Below are positions 9,954-17,206 of a stretch of 64,000 nt of DNA, in pieces. Source of the DNA: Endozoicomonas sp965208385 (GTDB lineage: Bacteria > Pseudomonadota > Gammaproteobacteria > Pseudomonadales > Endozoicomonadaceae). Below the pieces are notes generated by a model that saw only the letters and a program-made list of their open reading frames with translations, ran no database searches and had not been told where the DNA came from. Numbering within the stretch: the first letter of the stretch is position 1; each line of letters begins with the position of its first letter. Position numbers and translations under genes: made by a program. The DNA lies in assembly GCA_965208385.1 (NCBI GenBank), contig CBDBOO010000083.1, forward strand, positions 55,143 to 119,142, in the 5' to 3' direction.

Positions 9954-9984
9954 TTGACTTAAAGTTAACTTGAAGAATTAAAGT
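9954..9984 (+). promoter_or_regulatory. SoxR-type promoter with SoxR box
   Basis: TTGACT (9954-9959) and TAAAGT (9979-9984) are separated by 19 bp, the over-long spacing that MerR-family activators need. The 18-bp dyad CTTAAAGTTAACTTGAAG (9958-9975) fits the SoxR box consensus CCTCAAGTTAACTTGAGG at 15 of 18 positions, including the whole AAGTTAACTTGA centre. It points right, toward the RidA remnant and the DUF1330 gene. soxR itself lies 1 kb downstream. Confidence 0.7.
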
Positions 9985-10008
9985 GTGCTGGTCATGAGGA
10001 TATTGTGA

Positions 10009-10278
10009 ATATTATGTTTCCTTGTTAAGTCCTGTTTTCTCTCTTATATACAGGCTTACATACAGGCTTACATACAGGAAGTATCAACCACAAAGAGTGA
10101 TGTTTTTATTGTGGATTACAACATGGACTATCTCGAGCCGCTTCATCAGCAGGTGACTTTTTTCTTTGGCAACACTCTACCGGCCAGCACGTTGATTCCG
10201 GTTCTACGACAGGCGTTGGATGGAAGGTGGTTCGAAGTCGAAGCGACACTTTATCAGCAATTCCCCACGTTTCATTAA
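10009..10278 (+). pseudogene. RidA-family (reactive intermediate deaminase) remnant
   Basis: An open frame from 10009 to the stop at 10276-10278 encodes KSDVFIVDYNMDYLEPLHQQ, then TLPASTLIPV and GRWFEVEATLY. This matches the C-terminal half of RidA/YjgF proteins (the PASTLIPV-x(n)-FEVEA strand pair). The N-terminal half is missing, and the region before it is replaced by a 12-bp repeat (ATACAGGCTTAC, 10048-10078). ATG 10123 could give a 51-residue product, too short for the fold. It lies just downstream of the SoxR-type promoter, so it was probably a SoxR target. Confidence 0.6.
10048..10078 (+). repeat. 12-bp tandem repeat, 2.6 copies
   Basis: ATACAGGCTTAC at 10048-10059 and 10060-10071, then ATACAGG at 10072-10078, at the 5' edge of the RidA remnant. 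Confidence 0.85.
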
Positions 10279-10533
10279 ACCCCTTGGTATCACTAGCGTA
10301 CGAAGTCGTATATATTTTGTATGCTCGTGATAAATAGTCGAGTTTTTGGGAAAAATTACATATCTCAACACGTAAGCAGCTGTAGCTGCGCCCTGCGTGT
10401 GATACTTCTTATACGCTGTTACCGGTGTCGTATAAGCATGGGGAATAGCTGACACTTTATATCCCGGAAGCAGACTGACGTTAAAAACATCAGAATGATA
10501 AACCATCAAAAATTTAATACATGGAGCAATGAT
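10279..10533. other. Gap between RidA remnant and DUF1330 gene
   Basis: No recognisable gene. A long antisense frame crosses it but has no ribosome site and resembles no family. It ends in the ribosome binding site of the DUF1330 gene. Confidence 0.5.
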
Positions 10534-10899
10534 ATGTCCCAGCCCAAACCTGCCTATCTGGTAGCCAGTTCATTTATGCCTGAAGGTCATGGGTCACTGG
10601 ATGCTTATAGCGAAGCTGTGCACCCACTGATGGAAAAGTACGGTGCAGAATTACTGATTGCCGGAGAACCACACCAGTTTATGGATCATTATGAGGGGAG
10701 CTGGAAAGAAGGAGCCCGCTTCACGTTGTTCAGGTTTCCTTCCATGGAAGCGTTACAGGGTTTCTGGAATTCCGAAGAGTATCAGGCAGTCAAACATTTA
10801 CGCACAGATGCCGTGCCCCCAAATTTTACTTTTGGTGTTGAAGGTTTTGATCCGGCGGAATGGGCCGAACAAAATCCGGATCATGCTTATAATGAATAG
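10534..10899 (+). CDS. DUF1330 domain protein (121 aa)
   Basis: A small dimeric ferredoxin-like alpha+beta protein of the DUF1330 family, whose biochemical role is not established. Visible features are the opening AYLVAS strand, the Y-x-E-x-VHPLMEKYG helix, the AELLIAGE strand and the FPSMEALQGFWNSEEYQ motif typical of the family. Start is ATG 10534, with GGAG at 10523-10526; the earlier in-frame start lacks a ribosome site. It lies convergent with soxR (46 bp between stops) and downstream of the SoxR-type promoter, so a redox-stress link is plausible but inferred. Confidence 0.85.
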   Translation: MSQPKPAYLVASSFMPEGHGSLDAYSEAVHPLMEKYGAELLIAGEPHQFMDHYEGSWKEGARFTLFRFPSMEALQGFWNSEEYQAVKHLRTDAVPPNFTFGVEGFDPAEWAEQNPDHAYNE

Positions 10900-10944
10900 C
10901 GGTTTTAATTCACAGGCTTGATTGATGTCACCCTGAAACAGGGC

Positions 10945-11406
10945 TCATGGAACGAACTCTGTTTCCTCCAGCACATAACGGGGACCAGCACCGTGACTGG
11001 CAATAGTGTCATCGGGATTGACCAGTGCACAGAGTTTGAAGGACAGGCAACCGCAGCCTATACAACCGCCAAGATGTGTTCGCAGGCGTTCCAGCATGGC
11101 AATTCTTTCATCCAGCTGCTGTCCCCATTGTCGTGCAAGTTTATCCCAGTCTTTTTTGGTGGGGCTGCGATCATCCGGCAGGGATGCAAATGCCTCGGAT
11201 ATTTCACTGAGTGTAACACCCAGCTTCTGGGCTACCTGAATAACAGAGATTTTTCGAAGCATGGATGAGTGATAACGCCGTTGATTACCTGAAGTACGGG
11301 TAGAGCGGATTAACCCTTTGGTTTCGTAAAATCTGAGTGCTGAAGCAGCTAACCCCGTTCTCTTGGCAACCTGACTAATCGTCAGGGATTTTTCGTCGCG
11401 CTTCAT
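10945..11406 (-). CDS. soxR: Redox-sensitive transcriptional activator SoxR
   Basis: A MerR-family regulator of 153 aa. Residues about 9-80 hold the winged helix-turn-helix (ISQVAKRTGLAASALRFYE and RRYH), residues about 80-110 the dimerisation helix. The iron-sulfur loop CIGCGCLSFKLC near residues 114-125 has the four cysteines (C-x2-C-x-C-x5-C) that bind the [2Fe-2S] cluster sensing superoxide or redox-cycling compounds; this motif separates SoxR from other MerR proteins. ATG start at 11406. A matching SoxR box lies at 9954-9984, next to the neighbouring genes rather than soxS, as is usual outside enterics. Confidence 0.95.
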   Translation of the reverse strand: MKRDEKSLTISQVAKRTGLAASALRFYETKGLIRSTRTSGNQRRYHSSMLRKISVIQVAQKLGVTLSEISEAFASLPDDRSPTKKDWDKLARQWGQQLDERIAMLERLRTHLGGCIGCGCLSFKLCALVNPDDTIASHGAGPRYVLEETEFVP

Positions 11407-11437
11407 GTGTGAAGACCAGAACTTAATACAGAGGGCG

Positions 11438-11466
11438 ATAGTATATAAACATGAAGTTAATACTAT
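11438..11466 (-). promoter_or_regulatory. Dyad upstream of soxR
   Basis: ATAGTAT (11438-11444) and ATACTAT (11460-11466) form a perfect 7-bp inverted repeat with 15 bp between, 31 bp upstream of the soxR start. Read toward soxR it contains TATACT, a good -10 candidate. It does not match the SoxR box. Confidence 0.35.
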
Positions 11467-11487
11467 TGTTTTTCTTTTTCACACAAC

Positions 11488-11525
11488 AAAAAAGCCCCGG
11501 TGCATTTCTGCTTCGGGGCTTTTTT
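11488..11525 (-). terminator. Rho-independent terminator, left island edge
   Basis: AAAAAAGCCCCG (11488-11499) pairs with CGGGGCTTTTTT (11514-11525) around a 14-nt loop. The same hairpin with near-identical loop follows the intact tRNA-Phe at 18591-18624, so this was the terminator of a tRNA-Phe gene read on the minus strand. Confidence 0.85.
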
Positions 11526-11527
11526 TG

Positions 11528-11635
11528 TGTCAGTTCACGGCTCTTTATTAGCTAACGGCACTTTATCAGTTCATGGCTCTGTATCAGTTCACGACTCTTT
11601 ATTAGCTCATGGCTCTGTATCAGTTCACGACTGTA
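11528..11635 (+). repeat. 18-bp tandem repeat, 6 degenerate copies
   Basis: Six head-to-tail 18-bp units such as TATCAGTTCACGACTCTT and TATTAGCTCATGGCTCTG fill the space between the terminator and the truncated tRNA 3' end. At the intact tRNA this space is only a few bases. There are no spacers, so it is not a CRISPR array. Confidence 0.9.
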
Positions 11636-11637
11636 TA

Positions 11638-11685
11638 TGGTGCCTGGAGACGGAATCGAACCATCGACACGCGGATTTTCAATCC
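11638..11685 (-). pseudogene. tRNA-Phe 3' fragment (att remnant)
   Basis: These 48 nt equal the 3' part of the tRNA-Phe genes at 18632 and 18748, from CCA through the T arm, variable loop and anticodon loop to the 5' side of the anticodon stem, with one mismatch. Identity stops at 11685, where the 5' half should begin. A tRNA 3' part duplicated opposite an intact copy is the footprint of tyrosine-recombinase integration. Confidence 0.85.
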
Positions 11686-12281
11686 AAAACCTGAACGATT
11701 AATCCAACTTCATCAGACTTCCCTAAACAGTCCAAGACTGCATGAGTTCTGGGCTATAGAGATTGATCCCATTTCTTAGCACTTCCTCTGCCTTGAATTG
11801 AGAATACCCATATTTTGCCCGTTTCCCCGCTGACGCGAACAATCAGACCGAAGCAAGCCCGCAAAGCAATGCATTTAAAAGTGATGAGAGAGGGGAAGAG
11901 TATAGGATATTTAGGGAGGCTGGTGCCCTCCGGTACATTCCACAGATTGACGATTAGCTGTTTGGAAACGGGCCTCTAACAGGGGAAATATCCTACAAAA
12001 TTACCACAGTGACGGTTTACTTCTGAGTTGACGACTTTTCTCAACCAGCAATATTAGGGTGGACATTAAGCAACTGCTCCTTACTACCAAGGGCTTCATA
12101 GGTGTTTTTGAACAATCGTATAGCAGTTCAAAAACGAACTTTCTGGACTGCATGGGTACTGTACAGGCTGCATAAACGCGATGTCTGATTGTGAACCCGC
12201 TCTGAACCTCTTGTGCCACAGCACATAATGCTTAATGTCCACTCTAAGTGTCTACCTTAAGAAAAACTATTTAGTACGTAA
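11686..12281. other. Gene-poor left end of the island
   Basis: No convincing gene in 596 bp. A 72-codon minus-strand frame (12001-12219) has no known match and lies mostly within a 194-bp segment bounded by inverted repeats. This is where an integrase would be expected, but I see no recombinase motif (R-HxxR-Y) on either strand. Confidence 0.5.
12054..12247. repeat. Inverted-repeat pair, possible miniature element
   Basis: TTAGGGTGGACATTAAGCA (12054-12072) and TGCTTAATGTCCACTCTAA (12229-12247) are inverted copies with one mismatch, enclosing 156 bp. The shape is that of a MITE, but I find no clear target duplication. Confidence 0.5.
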
Positions 12282-14480
12282 CTATGCAGAAAGTGCTTTC
12301 ATCATCCAGGATTCTGCAGCAGATGAATCAAAGACTTTAACTCCGTATCCTTCTGCCAGAAGTTGAGGGGGCAAATACTCATCAAATTTTTCTGTGAGAA
12401 CCTCGGGCGTGGATAGCGCCAATTCAACTTCAGTAGGCACACCATGACTAAGAACATTCTTTAGACAGGCGATTACAGACTCAGTTGAAGTATTACTGAC
12501 TTCAATTACTCCGGCAAATGCTCCCGCAGTGTACCCTTGTTGAGCAAGAATCGCGGAAAGGGTATTAACTATTTTGTCGCCTTTCCATGTAAAAATACTA
12601 ACGTTATTTCCAGCTTGTACAATGGATTCTGAATGTAGCTTTTGATCGTGAAAGAAGCGAACCCCTTCATCGAAAAGCTCACGCGCGGTGGAGTCAATGA
12701 AGTCAACCTTAGCCCCGCCAACATCAATTCGATAATCCTTTTCAGAGTAAACTCTATACATTTCCTCCCGGATTTTGTCATGGATAGACAAGCTACCACC
12801 ACCAAATTTAGGGGGGTTTCCTCCCTTTGTAGCCTCCACGTAGATCACCTTTTTATCAGTATCAACTTCAGTAACTTTCCAGCGACGACCACCAAAAACA
12901 ATGTGCTGACCTTCCATGATAAGAGAGTCTATAGGGAGTGTTCCCAAAGGCTTGCCAGCATTGAGTACTCGATATTCTTCCGGAGTTTTGAAAACAGCAT
13001 AGAAACTATAGTGACTAACTAAAAACTCGCCTTGCTGCCCAAGAACGAGCTCTCCACTGGAGAGTTGAGTCAATAACTCAATTTCTCCCATATGAGTGAG
13101 AAGTGTCTTGAAATGAGGAATTGAGATCTTATTAAATGGACCATTTTTGCAGAGTAGAGTGTAGATCTGATCTGGTCGTATGCCGCCCCATTGAGCCGTC
13201 ACAGCGAGAACTTGATGGAGAAAAGTAGAGAAGTGTTTTTGTTTAGTATCAGCGGGCTCAAACCATTTGCTCCCAACTAATAATCGAATCATTGCTATTG
13301 ATTGAACAAGTTCCATTCTAAGCTTATCAACCATACCAGAAGAAATGGTTAACTCATTTTCTGTGATTAAATTCCGCAATACAGACGGGGTATTTCGTCG
13401 CCCAGACCTCCCCATACGTTGTCGTAGACTTGAGACAGAGTGAGGAGCAGTGACTTGTATAACAGAGTTGACCTTGCCTATATCTATTCCAAGTTCTAAT
13501 GTCATTGTGCATATTGCTGTAGTTGGAAGGGTTTCTTTTTGCAGTCTTGACTCCAACTCTTCACGCAGCTCTTTTGCCAAAGACCCATGGTGAGGAAAAA
13601 ACTCATTTGGAACCATCTCGTTTTCACAGAAATCGCTTAATTGCGCTGCAATACTTTCTGTTCGCTTGCGACTGTTAGCAAATACTAAATGAGAGCCTCC
13701 TCTACAAAACTTATATATATCTTCACAGACTTTATGTTCAATAGAGGGCTGATCTTTCGACTTCTTCTTGTGGAGTTCAATGTAACCTTTTACTTTAATT
13801 TTTAGAGTCGATTGACTCTTATCATCCGTGATTTTCTCGCAAGGTAAGCTTTGGTTAGGTCTGAGGGATAGAGGTACTTCTTCGAGATTGCCTAGGGTTG
13901 CGCTAAGAGCGACTCGCGGAATAGGGGAGTCATATCGATTTAGCAAATGCTCAATTCGATTTAATAGCGATAGTAAATGGTGTCCTCGCTCTGACCCAAT
14001 AAACGCGTGGAATTCATCAATTACAATATATTTGAGTGATGAAAAAGACTGCTTTACCCAAGCAGATTCCCTCACCAAGAGAGATTCTAGAGATTCTGGA
14101 GTTATTAGCAGAATGCCAGAGGGATCAGCCTTGGCACGCTTTTTTTTAGACTGCAATGTATCGCCATGCCATGGTGTCACACGCATATCGAGCATGTCAC
14201 AGAGCGATTCCAGGCGACGGTTTTGATCATTTATCAAGGCTTTCAAGGGGCTTACATAAAGGATGGAAAACCCTTGTGCATTATCTTCAATAGCAGAGCA
14301 GGCGGGCAAAAAGAATGCTTCGGTTTTGCCTGCAGCAGTTGAAGCGCTTATTAGCACATCTCTATCAGCAGGTAGTATTGCAGGGATAGCCTTTTTTTGA
14401 ATTTCTCTCAGGTCAGGCCAGCCTTGCTTATATACCCACTTTTTGACTCTGGGATCTAGGTGCTGATATGCGTCGTTCAT
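12282..14480 (-). CDS. sngC: Shango SngC, DEAD/DEAH-box Lhr-like helicase
   Basis: A superfamily 2 helicase of 732 aa. Visible motifs: Q-like GWPDLREIQ (about 20), motif I ASTAAGKTEA (about 45-54), Ia YVSPLKALIND (about 75-85), II DEFH (about 155), III SAT (about 195), and VI QRMGRSGRR (about 358-366). The C-terminal 300 residues resemble the accessory part of Lhr-type helicases. It overlaps sngB by 4 bp (ATGA), so the two are translationally coupled. In Shango, a helicase, an ATPase and a TerB-domain protein act together against phage; the mechanism is not settled. It looks intact. Confidence 0.9.
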   Translation of the reverse strand: MNDAYQHLDPRVKKWVYKQGWPDLREIQKKAIPAILPADRDVLISASTAAGKTEAFFLPACSAIEDNAQGFSILYVSPLKALINDQNRRLESLCDMLDMRVTPWHGDTLQSKKKRAKADPSGILLITPESLESLLVRESAWVKQSFSSLKYIVIDEFHAFIGSERGHHLLSLLNRIEHLLNRYDSPIPRVALSATLGNLEEVPLSLRPNQSLPCEKITDDKSQSTLKIKVKGYIELHKKKSKDQPSIEHKVCEDIYKFCRGGSHLVFANSRKRTESIAAQLSDFCENEMVPNEFFPHHGSLAKELREELESRLQKETLPTTAICTMTLELGIDIGKVNSVIQVTAPHSVSSLRQRMGRSGRRNTPSVLRNLITENELTISSGMVDKLRMELVQSIAMIRLLVGSKWFEPADTKQKHFSTFLHQVLAVTAQWGGIRPDQIYTLLCKNGPFNKISIPHFKTLLTHMGEIELLTQLSSGELVLGQQGEFLVSHYSFYAVFKTPEEYRVLNAGKPLGTLPIDSLIMEGQHIVFGGRRWKVTEVDTDKKVIYVEATKGGNPPKFGGGSLSIHDKIREEMYRVYSEKDYRIDVGGAKVDFIDSTARELFDEGVRFFHDQKLHSESIVQAGNNVSIFTWKGDKIVNTLSAILAQQGYTAGAFAGVIEVSNTSTESVIACLKNVLSHGVPTEVELALSTPEVLTEKFDEYLPPQLLAEGYGVKVFDSSAAESWMMKALSA

Positions 14481-15799
14481 AATTTGAAGTCTGCTAATTC
14501 ATCGGATTCTTCAGGAGCGTCATCCTGAGTAACAGGAAGCTCTAGGTCGCTGGGGCGATCTTTAGCAATAGAAATATCTGCAATTAGCTGTGACCACTCA
14601 ACCGCTGGGTTTTGCTCAAGTACTGCCAGCATATCTAAAAATGCTTTAATCGTGTTTCTTGGAGTGCGAAAGTAAGCGTCACCGATTGTCTGGCTGCAAT
14701 GATGAAGGAATGAGTGTAAAGCATCATCTGGTACCAAATGCTGAGAAGCATCACCTCCAGCATAAACATGACGTAGATTCTTCAGGAGAATATATAGCTC
14801 TTCGGGAGTGAGATTTGCAAGATGAAGAGCGGGAGATGAATAATCAATAACTCCCGCACGTTGTGCAAAGTTATTCTCAGCTAGTCGAGATTGAAGAGCC
14901 TCATAACTATACAAACCTTTGCGAGGGTCTAAAAGGAATTCTGGGGTACCACCCAATAAGAAGCCTAAGTGCTCAGCGGTTCCCTGAAGGCAATCATTCA
15001 AAATGCGAAGGATTTGTTCGTAATTTGAAGTTCTAGCCTGAGTGCTACTGAGTTTATACAGGTTAACCATTTCATCAAGGTTCACCAGAAACCCCTCATA
15101 ACCAGCCTGCCGAACGAATAAGCTCATTAGCTTGAGAGCATCATAAAAAGAGTTATCAGATATTATTGTCCTGACGCCAAGATCTTTACGAGCATCTGTC
15201 TTGGTAGCATATTCAGCTCTGAGCCAGCGGATAGCATTAGACTTTAAGTTATCATTATCCTGCTCATGACCTTGCCAGTACGCTTCAATGACTTTTGCAA
15301 AGTCATATCCGCCAACAAGTTCAGATAGAGAATGTAGCTTCCTATGGATAACTTCCGAAACACTTTCCTGGCTTACATCAGCTTCTTTTCGAGTCTGTGT
15401 TATGAATTTCTCTACAATGCTGGTTAGCGCATTACCGTCAGGTTTATTGCGAGTTGATATGTTGCGCATAAGCTCGGAATAAAGGTTGCGAGCTTGGCCT
15501 GAAGAAGCATGTATTCTTCGATCGGGAGACAGGTCCGCATTTGCAGTAACGAGCTTCCTCTCCAGAGCTATGGAGCGTATAACGCTTAGAAAAAAGGTCT
15601 TACCAGATCCGTATTCACCAATGATCAGGCGAAATGCAGAACCACCTTCTGAGATACGCTCAATATCTCTATATAAGGCCTTCACTTCATTAGCTCGACC
15701 TACTTGAATATGCTGAATCCCAATTTTGGGAGTTACGCCGGACTTTAAAGACTGGATTATTGCATCTCTTTCTTTAAGGCGAATTCTTTTACTAGTCAT
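14477..15799 (-). CDS. sngB: Shango SngB, P-loop ATPase (DUF2791/BrxD-like)
   Basis: A 440-aa AAA-type ATPase. Walker A is GEYGSGKTFFLS (about residues 62-73), after the conserved VGRANEVKAL helix; a Walker B-like strand GFLVNLDEMVNL lies near residue 235. This domain pattern is that of the DUF2791 ATPases also found as BrxD in some BREX systems. The gene is linked by 4-bp overlaps to sngA (upstream) and sngC (downstream), so the three form one operon read leftward. A BREX assignment is excluded by the lack of pglX, pglZ and brxC. Probably intact. Confidence 0.88.
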   Translation of the reverse strand: MTSKRIRLKERDAIIQSLKSGVTPKIGIQHIQVGRANEVKALYRDIERISEGGSAFRLIIGEYGSGKTFFLSVIRSIALERKLVTANADLSPDRRIHASSGQARNLYSELMRNISTRNKPDGNALTSIVEKFITQTRKEADVSQESVSEVIHRKLHSLSELVGGYDFAKVIEAYWQGHEQDNDNLKSNAIRWLRAEYATKTDARKDLGVRTIISDNSFYDALKLMSLFVRQAGYEGFLVNLDEMVNLYKLSSTQARTSNYEQILRILNDCLQGTAEHLGFLLGGTPEFLLDPRKGLYSYEALQSRLAENNFAQRAGVIDYSSPALHLANLTPEELYILLKNLRHVYAGGDASQHLVPDDALHSFLHHCSQTIGDAYFRTPRNTIKAFLDMLAVLEQNPAVEWSQLIADISIAKDRPSDLELPVTQDDAPEESDELADFKL

Positions 15800-17043
15800 A
15801 CAGCCTCCAACTCTTCAACGATTTCCATATCAACATAAATGCCATCATCTTCTTCAAGAACAGGAGCATCTACTTTGTCAAAAGCCCAGTCATTTATGTT
15901 CTCGATTGCACCACTAAGCATCAACCCAAGTTCTTGTGAAACTTTCTCAGCATCATCAACCTTCCAGTGCTCTTTTACCTTCAAACTCTCGTATAAAGTG
16001 TAATGGCCCTGATCCAAACCAGTATCGGGCTTTTGCTGTGCTTTATCTGAAGCAACAGGTTCCACTTCGATATCATCGTCGGATACAAAAATAGAGCCAA
16101 GAACACTTTGTACTTCTTGAGTTTCTGTTTCGTGTACAGCAAGCATTTCTTCATTAAGCTTGAACGTGTTCGTGTCATCCTGTGGTGAATTACCAGAATT
16201 CACTGTGCTTTTGGTGTGTTGAGTACCCTGAGGTATTTTTCTGGAGGAGTAGGAATGTACATCACTAGTAACTAAGGTTTTATCTAAGCCAAGTGCGGTA
16301 TACAACTTTTCTAACTGTTTGATTTCACTTGGATCAATTTTACCGTCAGCCAGAGCTACGCTGATTAATAGACGACTGACCGCAGCCTTATCTTTTGATT
16401 GTAGGTTTTCTAATCGTGCTTTCAGGCCAGCCATATTAGCCGGAGTATTCAGTCGCCATAATAAGTAAGCATGAAGTGAGATCTTCTCCGTCGGAGAGAG
16501 CTTTGTATTGTGATCTATGAGGTTTTTGAGGATAACTAATTCTGATTCATCTATATGCTGGTCAATAGATGCCACCATAGCACCCAAACGTAACGCCATA
16601 CCTACAGAATTGAAGGATTTTGAAGGCTCAAAATACTCTCCATGACCCTCAGGAAACAGAACGATTTTCCCATCAATAAGAGGTTTTGCGTGATGGTATC
16701 TAGGGTCAGGGGCTATACCGTACCCAGCTTTTTGAGCCATACCCAACATTAACTCAATGTCTTTCTTATTGAGCTTTGAAGGAAGAGGAGTGCCTATCTT
16801 TTCCCAAAAGCACAGTGTAGTGACTACGCCATTTGAGCTGGTTAAATGACCTCCGGCCCAAGCTTTAAATTGCCCCACTAATGAAGACGAAGAAGTATTG
16901 ATCAGCTCTTCTGGTAGTAAGAGTATTGCAGCAATATCTTCGGATGAAGAACCCTTTTTGCCTAAATAGCGACTATAAGCTTCAAGGTCTGAGTTACAAG
17001 TTTCAGCGATTGTTGTCAGCTTCTTGATAGGACCTTTAAGCAC
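15796..17043 (-). CDS. sngA: Shango SngA, C-terminal part (TerB and TerB-C domains)
   Basis: This 415-residue frame is the second half of a gene interrupted by the miniature element at 17043-17206. It contains a TerB-like helical domain (about residues 130-245, with DQHIDESELVILKNLI and ADGKIDPSEIKQLEKLY, both acidic metal-binding-like helices), an acidic linker, and a TerB-C domain at the end (LGLMLSGAIENINDWAFDKV). The apparent start GTG 17043 is made by the insertion: the original codon was ATG (Met) inside SngA. A weak GAG lies about 8 bases upstream, so separate translation of this half is possible. Removing the element restores a continuous 751-residue protein. Confidence 0.85.
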   Translation of the reverse strand: MLKGPIKKLTTIAETCNSDLEAYSRYLGKKGSSSEDIAAILLLPEELINTSSSSLVGQFKAWAGGHLTSSNGVVTTLCFWEKIGTPLPSKLNKKDIELMLGMAQKAGYGIAPDPRYHHAKPLIDGKIVLFPEGHGEYFEPSKSFNSVGMALRLGAMVASIDQHIDESELVILKNLIDHNTKLSPTEKISLHAYLLWRLNTPANMAGLKARLENLQSKDKAAVSRLLISVALADGKIDPSEIKQLEKLYTALGLDKTLVTSDVHSYSSRKIPQGTQHTKSTVNSGNSPQDDTNTFKLNEEMLAVHETETQEVQSVLGSIFVSDDDIEVEPVASDKAQQKPDTGLDQGHYTLYESLKVKEHWKVDDAEKVSQELGLMLSGAIENINDWAFDKVDAPVLEEDDGIYVDMEIVEELEAV

Positions 17044-17206
17044 AGGGCGATCTCATTTGGCACTAACTTTCTCTGTTTGGCTAATTATTCAGCACACAAA
17101 AGTACCAAAATAAGCCTAATTTCCTGTACTTCTCAAAAATTCAGTTTTTAAAGCTAGCTTTTTGAATATGCAACAGGATTGGTGTTTGTCAAATGAGATC
17201 GCCCTG
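17043..17206. mobile_element. 164-bp MITE splitting sngA, 10-bp target duplication
   Basis: The ends are inverted repeats: CAGGGCGATCTCATTTGGCA at 17043-17062, and its near-perfect complement ending GCCCTG at 17206. Both flanks carry CCTTTAAGCA (17033-17042 and 17207-17216), an exact 10-bp target duplication. There is no transposase, so it moved in trans. Element plus one duplication is 174 bp, a multiple of three, and precise excision restores the sngA frame. A related end sits at 28802-28826. Terminal CAGGGC and a 10-bp duplication suit an IS4/ISAs1-like parent; the family is not certain. Confidence 0.9.

Noticed and set aside
10204..10509. 101-codon minus-strand gene
   Set aside because: Antisense to the end of the RidA remnant; no supporting start or domain.
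11528..11635. CRISPR-like array
   Set aside because: The 18-bp units are directly adjacent with no spacers, and no cas gene is near.
12001..12219. 72-codon minus-strand gene
   Set aside because: Mostly inside the inverted-repeat segment 12054-12247; no ribosome site or family resemblance.
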